A stretch of 23,559 nucleotides of DNA, taken from the NCBI GenBank assembly GCA_002378665.1, contig DFSO01000016.1:1088-24646 (forward strand), given 5' to 3'. This DNA comes from Loktanella sp. UBA3435. GTDB lineage: Bacteria > Pseudomonadota > Alphaproteobacteria > Rhodobacterales > Rhodobacteraceae. Position numbers and translations under genes: made by a program. Positions 7,837 to 15,580 of this stretch are shown piece after piece (position 1 is the first letter of the stretch; every line of letters starts with the position of its first letter). The notes below the pieces were generated by a model, which saw nothing but the letters and a program-made list of their open reading frames with translations, ran no database searches and had not been told where the DNA came from.

Positions 7837-8811
7837 ATGGCACTCACGGCAATAATCGAAGCACATGGCGGACCAGAGCAGTTTAAGCTGGTGGACCTAG
7901 ACGTAGGACAGCCCGGCCATGGCGAGGTTCGGATTGTACAGAAAGCAGTAGGTCTCAATTTCATCGACGTCTATCAGCGCACGGGTCTTTACCCCATGCA
8001 ATTGCCCCACGCGATGGGCATGGAGGCCGCGGGCATTGTGGACGCAATCGGCGAAGGCGTGACCCATCTTAAAATTGGGGACCGTGTTGCCTATGCCTCA
8101 CAGCCACCCGGTTCTTATGCTGAGGCACGTGTGATGCCAGCCGCACAGGTTTGCCCGCTGCCTGACGGTATCTCGTTTGAAGAAGGTGCCGCGATGATGC
8201 TGAAAGGCATGACCGTGGAATATCTTTTCCACCGCACCACGCCATTGAAGTCTGGCGACACCGTGTTGTTTCATGCTGCGGCTGGCGGGGTCGGTCTGTT
8301 GGCATGCCAATGGGCGCGTTCGGAAGGAATAACTTTGATCGGCACGGCTGGATCAGAAGAGAAATGCCAGCTTGCCGTCATGCATGGCGCCACCCATTGC
8401 ATCAACTACCAGAATGCCGATTGGGTGGACCAAGTTCGCAGCCTCACAGGTGGCAAGGGCGTTGATGTCGTCATGGACGCTGTTGGCAAAGATACTTTTG
8501 AAGGCTCGCTGAATTCGCTTAAGCCGCTGGGCATGATGATCAGTTTCGGCAATGCGTCGGGCCCAGTTCCGCCCTTGGATATCGGAATCCTTGGCAAGAA
8601 GGGATCACTCAAGATTACACGTCCAACTGTATTCACACATATTGGCGACCATGCGACCTGTCAGGCGATGGCAAAGCGGTTGGGCGAGAAGGTTCTTTCT
8701 GGCGACGTGAAGATTTTCATCGGCCAGCGGTTTGCTCTCAAGGATGTGGCTAAAGCGCATGAAGCCCTAGAAGCACGTACGACTACAGGCAGCACGATTT
8801 TGGAAATCTAA
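7837..8811 (+). CDS. qor: NADPH:quinone oxidoreductase, MDR superfamily
   Basis: A zinc-free medium-chain dehydrogenase/reductase of 324 residues in the QOR1 group. It shows GLNFIDVYQRTGLYP, the nucleotide loop HAAAGGVGLLACQWA and GMMISFGNASGPVPP. The start at 7837 is set by AGGAAG six bases before the ATG; an upstream TTG at 7816 lacks this. It sits 21 bases after matB and is probably in the same transcript. Its role in malonate use is not obvious: such enzymes reduce quinones or enones, and a related branch (AcuI) reduces acryloyl-CoA, so it might handle a side product of C3 metabolism. That last point is speculation. Gene and family are sure, function is not. Confidence 0.85.
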   Translation: MALTAIIEAHGGPEQFKLVDLDVGQPGHGEVRIVQKAVGLNFIDVYQRTGLYPMQLPHAMGMEAAGIVDAIGEGVTHLKIGDRVAYASQPPGSYAEARVMPAAQVCPLPDGISFEEGAAMMLKGMTVEYLFHRTTPLKSGDTVLFHAAAGGVGLLACQWARSEGITLIGTAGSEEKCQLAVMHGATHCINYQNADWVDQVRSLTGGKGVDVVMDAVGKDTFEGSLNSLKPLGMMISFGNASGPVPPLDIGILGKKGSLKITRPTVFTHIGDHATCQAMAKRLGEKVLSGDVKIFIGQRFALKDVAKAHEALEARTTTGSTILEI

Positions 8812-8816
8812 AATTC

Positions 8817-8871
8817 TGCAACCTAAGTCGTCGGGCGTAAATTCAGAAGTGCGCGGGATTAACTGGTTGCA
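8817..8871. repeat. 7-bp inverted repeat upstream of tup operon
   Basis: TGCAACC at 8817-8823 and GGTTGCA at 8865-8871 are perfect inverted copies 41 bases apart, in the 119-base gap between the MDR gene and tupB. No T-run follows. It may be an operator pair or the base of an RNA fold; chance is possible at this length. Confidence 0.3.
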
Positions 8872-8930
8872 ATTTGGGTCTAAAGACGGAACCTATTGAG
8901 CTTCAACGTAACCACAAAACCGAGCATTGA

Positions 8931-9635
8931 ATGATCGATATTTTAGAAGGCCTCAAGGCGGCGTTTTGGCTTGTCGTAAGCTTTGATGCCGAGCTTTGGG
9001 AGATCAGCCTTCGGTCTTTGCGCGTAACGTTGACGGCCTTGGTGATCGCGAGTTTGATCGCTATTCCATTGGGCACATATCTTGCTGTGCAACGGTTTCG
9101 TTATCGGCGGTTTATAATCTCTTTGATCAATGCGCTTATGGGGCTTCCGCCTGTCGTGATCGGGTTGATCGTCTATATCTTGCTTTCGCGTTCGGGGCCT
9201 TTTGGTGTGTTGAACCTCTTGTTCACGCCAACCGCGATGATCATCGCGCAGGTCATTATTATTACGCCCGTCATCGCGTCGATTGCCCATCAGGCGATGC
9301 GCGAACTTTGGGCGGAATATCATGATCTTCTGATCTCGCTGAACACGACGAAGTGGCAACGCATCGTGACGCTCATCCGCGACGGGCGGCGCAATCTTTT
9401 GACGGCCGCACTTGCAGGGTTTGGTCGGGCGATTGGCGAGGTCGGGGCGATTATGATTGTGGGCGGGAACATTGATCATGTGACCCGCGTTTTGACGACC
9501 GCGATTGCGCTTGAGACGGGGAAGGGTGATTTCGCGCTGGCATTGGGGCTTGGATTTGTTCTGATCGGTATTGCGATTGTCGTGAACCTCGCGATCCATA
9601 CGCTGTCCCGCACTGAACGGGAGGGACGGTGGTGA
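8931..9635 (+). CDS. tupB: tungstate ABC transporter permease TupB
   Basis: An ABC permease of 234 residues with about five to six membrane segments. MGLPPVVIGLIVYILLSRSG and the cytoplasmic loop EYHDLLISLNTTKWQRI (the EAA-type contact with the ATPase), followed by AGFGRAIGEVGAIMIVGGNI, are typical of the TupB/WtpB-like importers. The start ATG has only a poor ribosome-binding site (GAGCA), so the N-terminus could differ slightly. It overlaps tupC by four bases. With TupC and TupA it forms a high-affinity tungstate (or molybdate) importer. The position next to a formate dehydrogenase locus gives it a clear purpose. Confidence 0.9.
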   Translation: MIDILEGLKAAFWLVVSFDAELWEISLRSLRVTLTALVIASLIAIPLGTYLAVQRFRYRRFIISLINALMGLPPVVIGLIVYILLSRSGPFGVLNLLFTPTAMIIAQVIIITPVIASIAHQAMRELWAEYHDLLISLNTTKWQRIVTLIRDGRRNLLTAALAGFGRAIGEVGAIMIVGGNIDHVTRVLTTAIALETGKGDFALALGLGFVLIGIAIVVNLAIHTLSRTEREGRW

Positions 9636-10336
9636 GTGCAATGTTTCCATTAAAGTTGCACCAAGTTCTTGTGCGCAGGCGCGGAAAAACTGTGATTGGG
9701 CCCGTCGATTTAGAGCTAGGTCCGCAGGGCGCGACAATGATTGTCGGACCAAATGGATCAGGCAAAACCACGCTTTTGCGTGTGATGCATGGGATCGAAC
9801 GGATCAGTAGCGGATCGGTTCAGTGGGAGGATGATGATCCTGCTAAACATGCGTTCGTTTTCCAGTCACCTGTTGTCTTGCGGCGCACGGTGGTGCAAAA
9901 TTTGGCCTATCCTTTGGAACTTTTGAAGTTGCCCAAGCTCACCGTTAAAACCTCCGTAGCGGAGTGGCTTGGCCGGATTGGGTTGCAAGGCAAGGCGGAT
10001 ATGTCGGCCACACGCTTGTCTGGCGGTGAGCGTCAGAAATTGGCGATTGCACGTGCGCTTATTCGTAAGCCTGATGTGCTGTTTCTCGATGAACCTTGTG
10101 CCAATCTTGACGGACACGCTACCCGCGAAATCGAGGCGATCTTGCAGGAGGCGACAGCTGCGGGAACCCGGCTGGTAATGGCTACACATGACATGGGTCA
10201 AGCGCGCAGACTTGCGCATGATTTGGTGTTTATGCTCAATGGAAAAATACACGAAACAGGCGGCGCAGATTCGATTTTTGAATGTCCAAAAACGAAGGAA
10301 CTGACCGCATTTCTGAATGGGGATATTGTCGTATGA
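9632..10336 (+). CDS. tupC: tungstate ABC transporter ATPase TupC
   Basis: The ATP-binding subunit, 234 residues. Walker A is GPNGSGKTT (39-47), the Q-loop is in FVFQSPVVLRRTV, the ABC signature is LSGGERQKLAIARAL, Walker B is VLFLDEP and the H-loop is MATHD. There is no C-terminal TOBE (molybdate-binding) domain, in contrast to ModC, which fits TupC. The start is the GTG at 9632, overlapping the tupB TGA as GTGA, with GGGAGGG six bases upstream; GTG at 9629 or ATG at 9641 are less well placed. The 3' end overlaps tupA by four bases. Confidence 0.92.
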   Translation: MSAMFPLKLHQVLVRRRGKTVIGPVDLELGPQGATMIVGPNGSGKTTLLRVMHGIERISSGSVQWEDDDPAKHAFVFQSPVVLRRTVVQNLAYPLELLKLPKLTVKTSVAEWLGRIGLQGKADMSATRLSGGERQKLAIARALIRKPDVLFLDEPCANLDGHATREIEAILQEATAAGTRLVMATHDMGQARRLAHDLVFMLNGKIHETGGADSIFECPKTKELTAFLNGDIVV

Positions 10337-11136
10337 AAAAGCTAATGGTGACTGCTGCTGCAGTGTTGTGGTCGCAATGTGCTATGGCTGACGAGATGCG
10401 TCTAGCAGTGACGACCTCGTTCGACAATTCGGGTCTGTCAGAGGTTTTGCTGCCGGCGATTAAGGCTGACCTTGATATTGATTTGCAGCTTTTGGTGGTG
10501 GGAACAGGGCAGGCCTTAAAGCTTGGCGAGGCGGGCGATGTCGACGCTGTTTTGGTGCACTCCAAGGCCGCTGAAGACACCTTTGTCGCGGCAGGCCATG
10601 GCACACACCGTCGTGAAATCATGTATAACGATTTTGTCTTGATCGGACCTAAAGCGGATGGAGCAGATACGGCGAATGCGACGAGCGCTGCCGATGCATT
10701 CGCGCGTGTTGCGAGCGCTGAGGCAGCGTTTGTCAGCCGCGGCGACGATAGCGGCACCCATAAAGCAGAACTTGGGATTTGGTCCTCAGCGGGTCTTGAA
10801 GTAGGTGGTTTTGGGTCATGGTATCACGCGGTTGGGGCTGGCATGGGCGCTGCACTCAATACGGCGGCGGGTCTCGACGCCTATATCTTTGCGGATCGCG
10901 CAAGTTGGTTGAATTTCGGCAACAAAAGCGGCCTTGCGCTGACCTATTCAGGGGATCCTGCCTTGTTTAACCAATATGCGTTCTTGCCTGTTGATCCCGC
11001 GAAAAACGCCAATATCCGAAGCGACTTGGCGATGAAACTTGAAGGCTGGCTCACCAGTCGGCGCGCGGCTGACCTCATCAATGGCTATGAGATCAACGGC
11101 GAGCCGTTGTTTGTTTTCAATGCGGTAGTGCAGTAA
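10333..11136 (+). CDS. tupA: tungstate-binding periplasmic protein TupA
   Basis: The extracytoplasmic binding protein, 267 residues. A Sec signal peptide (MKKLMVTAAAVLWSQCAMA) is followed by RLAVTTSFDNSGL, whose TTTS-like turn is at the oxyanion site, and later NDFVLIGPKADG and AFVSRGDDSGTHKAELGIW, the signature of TupA proteins. This separates it from ModA, which lacks the RGDDSGTH block. Tungstate is the expected ligand, with molybdate bound more weakly, from knowledge of the family. The start is the ATG in the ATGA overlap with tupC. Its stop codon abuts the stop codon of the converging DUF6505 gene with no base in between. Confidence 0.93.
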   Translation: MKKLMVTAAAVLWSQCAMADEMRLAVTTSFDNSGLSEVLLPAIKADLDIDLQLLVVGTGQALKLGEAGDVDAVLVHSKAAEDTFVAAGHGTHRREIMYNDFVLIGPKADGADTANATSAADAFARVASAEAAFVSRGDDSGTHKAELGIWSSAGLEVGGFGSWYHAVGAGMGAALNTAAGLDAYIFADRASWLNFGNKSGLALTYSGDPALFNQYAFLPVDPAKNANIRSDLAMKLEGWLTSRRAADLINGYEINGEPLFVFNAVVQ

Positions 11137-11631
11137 TCAGTGGTGGTGCGGCTCGTCATCCAGATGGCCGTGCACCGCGAATTGCATGATGTCAGCGTCT
11201 TGTGATTCAATCATCCGGTAACTCTCGCGGACACCAGCGGGGGTTAACTCGCGGGTCACCGTGAGAATGGTATTGGGTGCATGATCGATACAGAGCTCGG
11301 CCATCTGGTCGAGTTCCTCATATGCGGTGCCCAACGCTGCCTCGACCGACGGTGCACCATAAATATCGACGAAGTGTTGCGCCAATAGCTGTGCGATGGT
11401 TTCGCGTTCTTGCGGCTCGATTTGGGTGACGGCGACGCAGCTCACGCGCCCGAATGTCTCGGTGCCCATCCAGCCGTTTGTGAAGGCTTGACGCGCCTTG
11501 CCGACAAGATCAGCCTCGCCCCAGTTGGAGAACTCAAAGCCGCCAGAAATGCACCATTCGCCAGTGCGCGCGGGGTTGTGAAATACCCTTTGGTCGCTTT
11601 CGTCAAAGTGGATTGCGCGGGCAAGTTTCAT
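11137..11631 (-). CDS. DUF6505 family protein, formate dehydrogenase-associated
   Basis: A cytoplasmic protein of 164 residues beginning MKLARAIHFDESDQRVFHN. It has ARTGEWCISGGFEFSNW near the N-terminus, the central block FGRVSCVAVTQIEP, and ends in DDEPHHH, a short His-rich tail that could bind metal. I recognise it as the DUF6505 family from formate dehydrogenase clusters of Rhodobacterales; its function is unknown. The start is the ATG at 11631, which overlaps the upstream ligase-like gene as ATGA; a longer frame beginning at 11853 runs through that gene and is a shadow. It is the last gene of the leftward operon, and its stop touches the stop of tupA. Confidence 0.8.
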   Translation of the reverse strand: MKLARAIHFDESDQRVFHNPARTGEWCISGGFEFSNWGEADLVGKARQAFTNGWMGTETFGRVSCVAVTQIEPQERETIAQLLAQHFVDIYGAPSVEAALGTAYEELDQMAELCIDHAPNTILTVTRELTPAGVRESYRMIESQDADIMQFAVHGHLDDEPHHH

Positions 11632-12329
11632 ACGGGCCTCGTGAGGATTGCAGTGAGAGGGATTAGCGTCGTATTCCCTGCGACTTTTAACAAAAGCCCC
11701 ATGGATTCGTCCACGCCGAGATAAGTGCCAGTTTGCCCTGCGGCAGTGATCTCGCCTGACAAGCCATGGGCCAGTCCGACCCATTCGCGGTGCAGGCTTT
11801 TGGTGCCACCGTCGGCCCAAGCGTTGATGCCAACCAGTGTGTGGCGCACCCATGCTTCGAGCAGTTCGACGGCACTCACCTCAGCACATCCTTCGGCATA
11901 GAGGGCTGTCATCTCTGGCGTGAGGCCCATTTCGTCGCTGGCAGGCCAAAGCGAGAGCGTGAGGTCAATCACGAGCCAATCAGCCATGTCGTCGACGGGG
12001 TCAGACGCTGCAATACGCAATGCGCCGCAGATGCCGCCGTTGACATAGATCGTGCCGTCCCACCCCAGATGAACGCCGACTTCTGGCGGGGCCAAGGCGC
12101 CAAGTGCGTTTTGAATGCCGACGCCGCAGATGGGCAGCATTGCGGTCGCTTGCGCAAGCGGGACGTCAGGGGCAAAGACGATGGCCGCACGCAATGTGTC
12201 AGCAGCCAGATCGTGGATCACGAGACCCGCGTCGCAGCCCTCAGTCGCGGCGGCAATCGCCAAGGCAAAGGGATCACCGCCCTGCGCATCTTGCGCCGAG
12301 AATAGGGGAGGCAGCGTGACTGATGTCAT
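11628..12329 (-). CDS. biotin/lipoate A/B ligase-fold protein with degenerate active site
   Basis: A protein of 233 residues with the layout of the biotin/lipoate protein ligase family plus a C-terminal SH3-like/DUF4444-type domain (EWVGLAHGLSG, then GTYLGVDESMGLLLK). The two catalytic signatures look lost. Where true ligases carry the GRGR..R adenylate loop, this protein has DLAADTLRAAIV (40-51). Where they have KWPNDL...RKLAGIL with the catalytic Lys, it reads GWDGTIYVNGGICGALRI (89-106), with no Lys. It may therefore bind a cofactor or partner rather than ligate. It overlaps both neighbours by four bases, so it is tightly coupled to the Mrp and DUF6505 genes of this formate dehydrogenase locus. 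Confidence 0.8.
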   Translation of the reverse strand: MTSVTLPPLFSAQDAQGGDPFALAIAAATEGCDAGLVIHDLAADTLRAAIVFAPDVPLAQATAMLPICGVGIQNALGALAPPEVGVHLGWDGTIYVNGGICGALRIAASDPVDDMADWLVIDLTLSLWPASDEMGLTPEMTALYAEGCAEVSAVELLEAWVRHTLVGINAWADGGTKSLHREWVGLAHGLSGEITAAGQTGTYLGVDESMGLLLKVAGNTTLIPLTAILTRPV

Positions 12330-13393
12330 GCGTGCCCCTTCGCGATGAGGTCTTTGGCCACAGCGCGGAAAACTTTCGCCTGTGGGCTGTCGGGCTTGGA
12401 GACAACGATTGGCGCGCCACCGTCAGCGGCTAACCGGATATCCATATGCAGCGGAATTTCCGCAAGCAATGGCACACCCAGCTTTTTGGCCTCTGTTGCA
12501 ACCCCACCATGTCCGAACATGTGCTCTTCGTGGCCACATTTCGAGCAAATATGCGTCGACATGTTTTCGATCATGCCGATGATCGGCGTGCCAAGTTGGT
12601 TAAACATATCGATACCTTTGCGGGCATCCAGAAGTGCTATGTCTTGTGGCGTCGAGACGATGATCGCGCCGTTCAGGTCGGTCTTTTGCGCCAGTGTCAT
12701 TTGCACGTCGCCCGTGCCCGGAGGCAGGTCGACGATGAGCACGTCAAGCGCGCCCCATTGCACTTGGGTCAGCATTTGCTGCAACGCCCCCATAAGCATC
12801 GGACCGCGCCAGACCACGGCCTGATCTTCGTTGGTCATCAGGCCGAGCGACATCATGGTCACGCCAAAATTGCGCATCGGCAGGATGATTTTACCATCAG
12901 GTGACGCAGGCCGCCCCGAGACGCCGAGCATCCGCGGCTGCGACGGGCCGTAGACGTCTGCATCCAGTAGGCCTACGCGTCGCCCTTCGGCGGCAAGCGC
13001 GCAAGCGAGGTTGGAGGCAACGGTTGATTTGCCCACGCCGCCCTTGCCAGAGGCTACGGCGATGATCCGGTCAACGCCCGGAATTTTCTGTGGGCCAGTG
13101 GGTTCGGATTTACGCGATGGTTTGAGGTCGGGCGGCGCCTTTGTCGTTGTATGTGCAGTCAGAATGATGGCGACGGTTGTAACACCGTCCAGCGCTTTGA
13201 TCTGCGCCCCTGCATCGTCCTTAAGTGCAGTATAGGCTGCGGCGTGGCTGCCGCTTACTTCCATTACAAAGCGCACTGCGCCGTCAGTGACCGTCAGCGC
13301 CTTGACGATGCCAGCCTCAACAATCGACGACCCGCTGATGGGGTCTTTGACGCCAGCAAGGACGCCAAGCACGGATTCTCTGGTCGCGGTCAC
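12326..13393 (-). CDS. mrp: Mrp/NBP35 family Fe-S cluster carrier ATPase
   Basis: A scaffold or carrier for 4Fe-4S clusters, 355 residues. An N-terminal MIP18-like domain (about 1-80, with GVKDPISGSSIVEAG) leads by a basic linker into the ParA/MinD-type ATPase: deviant Walker A GKGGVGKS (116-123), DADVYGPSQPRMLG, VDLPPGTGD, and the cluster-binding pair Cys283 and Cys286 in ICSKCG. The start is GTG at 13393, with AAGGG upstream, one base after the stop of the DUF6494 gene. It lies within the leftward formate dehydrogenase operon, so it probably serves the many clusters of FdhA, FdhB and the divergent ferredoxin protein; it may equally be the general Mrp (ApbC) of the cell. Confidence 0.93.
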   Translation of the reverse strand: MTATRESVLGVLAGVKDPISGSSIVEAGIVKALTVTDGAVRFVMEVSGSHAAAYTALKDDAGAQIKALDGVTTVAIILTAHTTTKAPPDLKPSRKSEPTGPQKIPGVDRIIAVASGKGGVGKSTVASNLACALAAEGRRVGLLDADVYGPSQPRMLGVSGRPASPDGKIILPMRNFGVTMMSLGLMTNEDQAVVWRGPMLMGALQQMLTQVQWGALDVLIVDLPPGTGDVQMTLAQKTDLNGAIIVSTPQDIALLDARKGIDMFNQLGTPIIGMIENMSTHICSKCGHEEHMFGHGGVATEAKKLGVPLLAEIPLHMDIRLAADGGAPIVVSKPDSPQAKVFRAVAKDLIAKGHA

Positions 13394-13394
13394 G

Positions 13395-13589
13395 TTATGA
13401 TTGCCCTTCGATTGCGCCTGTCACGACGTGTTCCATTTCTAGTCCGTCGATTGTCAGAACCATTTTCGCCTCGAATTTACGGCCCGATGTGTCGCCTGCG
13501 TTGCGCAAGGCCTCCTCAATAGCTTGCTGGGATGTGACCCCAACCTGTTTGAGGAATTTACGCATCGACATATTGAAGTCTTCGCTCAT
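13395..13589 (-). CDS. DUF6494 family small protein
   Basis: A soluble protein of 64 residues, MSEDFNMSMRKFLKQVGVTS at the N-terminus, followed by QQAIEEALRNAG and KMVLTIDGLEMEHVVTG. It has no cysteines and no membrane segment. I recognise the DUF6494 family, which travels with formate dehydrogenase clusters; its function is unknown. The start at 13589 is supported by GGAGA seven bases upstream; a longer frame from 13622 has no such site. It is 41 bases after the ferredoxin-type gene and one base before the Mrp gene, so it is part of the leftward operon. Confidence 0.82.
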   Translation of the reverse strand: MSEDFNMSMRKFLKQVGVTSQQAIEEALRNAGDTSGRKFEAKMVLTIDGLEMEHVVTGAIEGQS

Positions 13590-13630
13590 TTTCGTGTCTC
13601 CGTGATTTTGGAATGTGGGCAACTCAAGCC

Positions 13631-15580
13631 TTAATGATCTTTGCGTTTTGCCAGATAATCATCTGTTGATCGCGGACGCGGGCGTTCGCCGCCAGCAAAC
13701 GGGTTATTCTCCGAGTGATACTGCGCATTGATCCGGCACCCGTCACACATCTGGATCATTCGTACCGCCTTTGGATTGGCAAACATGGCGTGATTGCCTG
13801 CGAGCTTTTCCATGATTTTTTCGACGGTAGATTTAACCCCAAACAAGGTGCCGCATTCGACGCAGGCAAAGGGTTCCTCTTCGTTGAGGATTGATTGGGT
13901 GAAGGCCGCGTCGGTCAGGTCAAGTTGCGGGGCAAGCGTGATCGCCTTTTCGGGGCAGACGTTCGTGCAGAGTCCACATTGCAAGCAGGCGTCTTCTTGG
14001 AACCGCAGTTGCGGCAGATCGGGGTTATCGCCAAGCGCGCCAGAGGGGCACAGCGAGACGCAAGCCAAGCACAGCGTGCAGGCGTCAGTGTCGACGATCA
14101 CTGCGCCGTAAGGTGCGCCTTGTGGAAGGGCGATGTTTTCGACGTCTGGGTTGAGCGCCTTGGCGGCCAAGCGGGCGACTTGCCGCCGCGTGCCCAGCGG
14201 CAAGATAGGGGTCGCAAGTGCCTTGGTTGGAGCCTTATCAAAAAGGTGATCGGAGAGCGCGTCAGGATCAGCAATATCAAGAAGCGTGACTTTGTCGGCT
14301 GAGATCGCATCTGCCAGCGCAAGCTGTGGATCAAGTGCGTCGCGTTCGGTTTTTGGACCGAGCAAAATATCGACGTGGGCAAAGCCAGAGGCCAGAGCTG
14401 CCAGCATTTCAGCGTGACCAAAGCCAGACAATGCGCTGACCTCCATCGGGATCACATGGGCAGGCAGACCGCGCCCGTGACGTGCGGCAAGACCAATCAT
14501 CTGCGCGCCGTGGTCGTCGTGGACCAAAAGCGTCGCGTCCGTACCGCCTGCTTCGCGGTAGGTAGACGCCAATGTGTTGATGCGGCGGAATGTGTGATCA
14601 GGCGAGGGCATATCGTAGGTGATAGCACCCGAGGGGCAGACGGCGGCGCATGACCCGCACCCTGCGCAGATCATCGGATCTATTGTGACGTGCTCGCCCG
14701 CGGACAGGATCGCGCCAGTCGGGCAGACATTGAGACAATTCGAGCAGGCTGGTTTCTCGGCCCGCGAGTGGGCGCAAAGGGACGTTTCCAAACGCACAAA
14801 AAGCGGCTTCTCGAAGGTGCCAACCATCTGGCTTGCGGCGAAGATTGCGTCGGCCACTGCGGTGGCGCTTTTGGGATCGGCGCGCAGGTATCCATCACGC
14901 TTTTCAGGCGCCGGAAATAGGGGCGTGTCACCCGTCAGATCAAGGATAATGTCGCAATGAGAGATGGCGCCATCGCGGGCATCCGTGAGCGCTGGTGTTC
15001 CGCGCCCACCGAGAGTGCTTTGCTGAAACGCCTTGATCTTAACTTCGAATTGACCAATGGTACCAGATGCTTGGTGTAGATGCCCTACGACAAAATCAAA
15101 CGCTGAAGTAGGCTCCACTACGCTACCTGCCACAAGCAAAATCGTCACAGACAGCGTGTCGGTAAGCTTGTCGGCTGCGGCCATAGCGACCTCTTGCGGG
15201 CCAATGATCAGGCACGTGCCTTCGGACACGACGTCTATGGATTTGTAGGATGGAGCAGGGAGCGCGGCGTCGGCGATTAGTGCCGCCATTTTGGCTGTTG
15301 TGGATGCTTTGTCATCTGTCCAGCCCGCGCGGTCACGGATGTCGACAAATTGAGGCTGCTCCGCATCAAGTTCTTCCGCGAGCTCGGAAAAGCGGTGCGC
15401 CTCTTGGGCGCAGGCGATTGTGACGTCGCCCGCTTGTATGGCTTTTGCGGCGACGTCTATTTGGGTTGTGCAAAGGCTGGAATAACAGCCAGAGCACGCC
15501 GCATCAGTCGCCGCTGACAAGCGAGTGGCATCGACGGTTTGCGAACCAAGGCAATCACATAGAAGTAATGTTTTTGACAT
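13631..15580 (-). CDS. large multi-cluster 4Fe-4S ferredoxin protein, formate dehydrogenase-associated
   Basis: A 649-residue soluble protein with no signal peptide. Four ferredoxin-type cluster motifs are visible: CSNCLNVCP (279-287), CAGCGSCAAVCP (305-316), CTLCLACVSLCP (501-512) and CLQCGLCTNVCP (532-543). Extra Cys sites are an N-terminal group (CDCLG at 8-12, CSGC at 29-32, Cys37) and a C-terminal zinc-ribbon-like set (CVECG at 573-577, CDGC at 612-615). The start at 15580 has GGGAGAG upstream; a longer frame to 15715 is unsupported. It is the first gene of the leftward operon, divergent from the fdh operon. It may pass electrons between formate dehydrogenase and a cytoplasmic partner or help assemble the enzyme; neither is shown. 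Confidence 0.85.
   Translation of the reverse strand: MSKTLLLCDCLGSQTVDATRLSAATDAACSGCYSSLCTTQIDVAAKAIQAGDVTIACAQEAHRFSELAEELDAEQPQFVDIRDRAGWTDDKASTTAKMAALIADAALPAPSYKSIDVVSEGTCLIIGPQEVAMAAADKLTDTLSVTILLVAGSVVEPTSAFDFVVGHLHQASGTIGQFEVKIKAFQQSTLGGRGTPALTDARDGAISHCDIILDLTGDTPLFPAPEKRDGYLRADPKSATAVADAIFAASQMVGTFEKPLFVRLETSLCAHSRAEKPACSNCLNVCPTGAILSAGEHVTIDPMICAGCGSCAAVCPSGAITYDMPSPDHTFRRINTLASTYREAGGTDATLLVHDDHGAQMIGLAARHGRGLPAHVIPMEVSALSGFGHAEMLAALASGFAHVDILLGPKTERDALDPQLALADAISADKVTLLDIADPDALSDHLFDKAPTKALATPILPLGTRRQVARLAAKALNPDVENIALPQGAPYGAVIVDTDACTLCLACVSLCPSGALGDNPDLPQLRFQEDACLQCGLCTNVCPEKAITLAPQLDLTDAAFTQSILNEEEPFACVECGTLFGVKSTVEKIMEKLAGNHAMFANPKAVRMIQMCDGCRINAQYHSENNPFAGGERPRPRSTDDYLAKRKDH

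Noticed and set aside
8812..8930. Mo/W-cofactor riboswitch before tupB
   Set aside because: Only a 7-bp inverted repeat is present; I could not match the sequence to the known consensus, and the gap is short.
8943..9752. Open frame of 269 codons antisense to tupB
   Set aside because: Highly charged, low-complexity shadow of a hydrophobic permease gene.
11632..11853. N-terminal extension of the DUF6505 frame to 11853
   Set aside because: It lies within the ligase-like gene in another frame, and the ATG at 11631 forms a standard ATGA overlap with family-typical MKLARAIHF.
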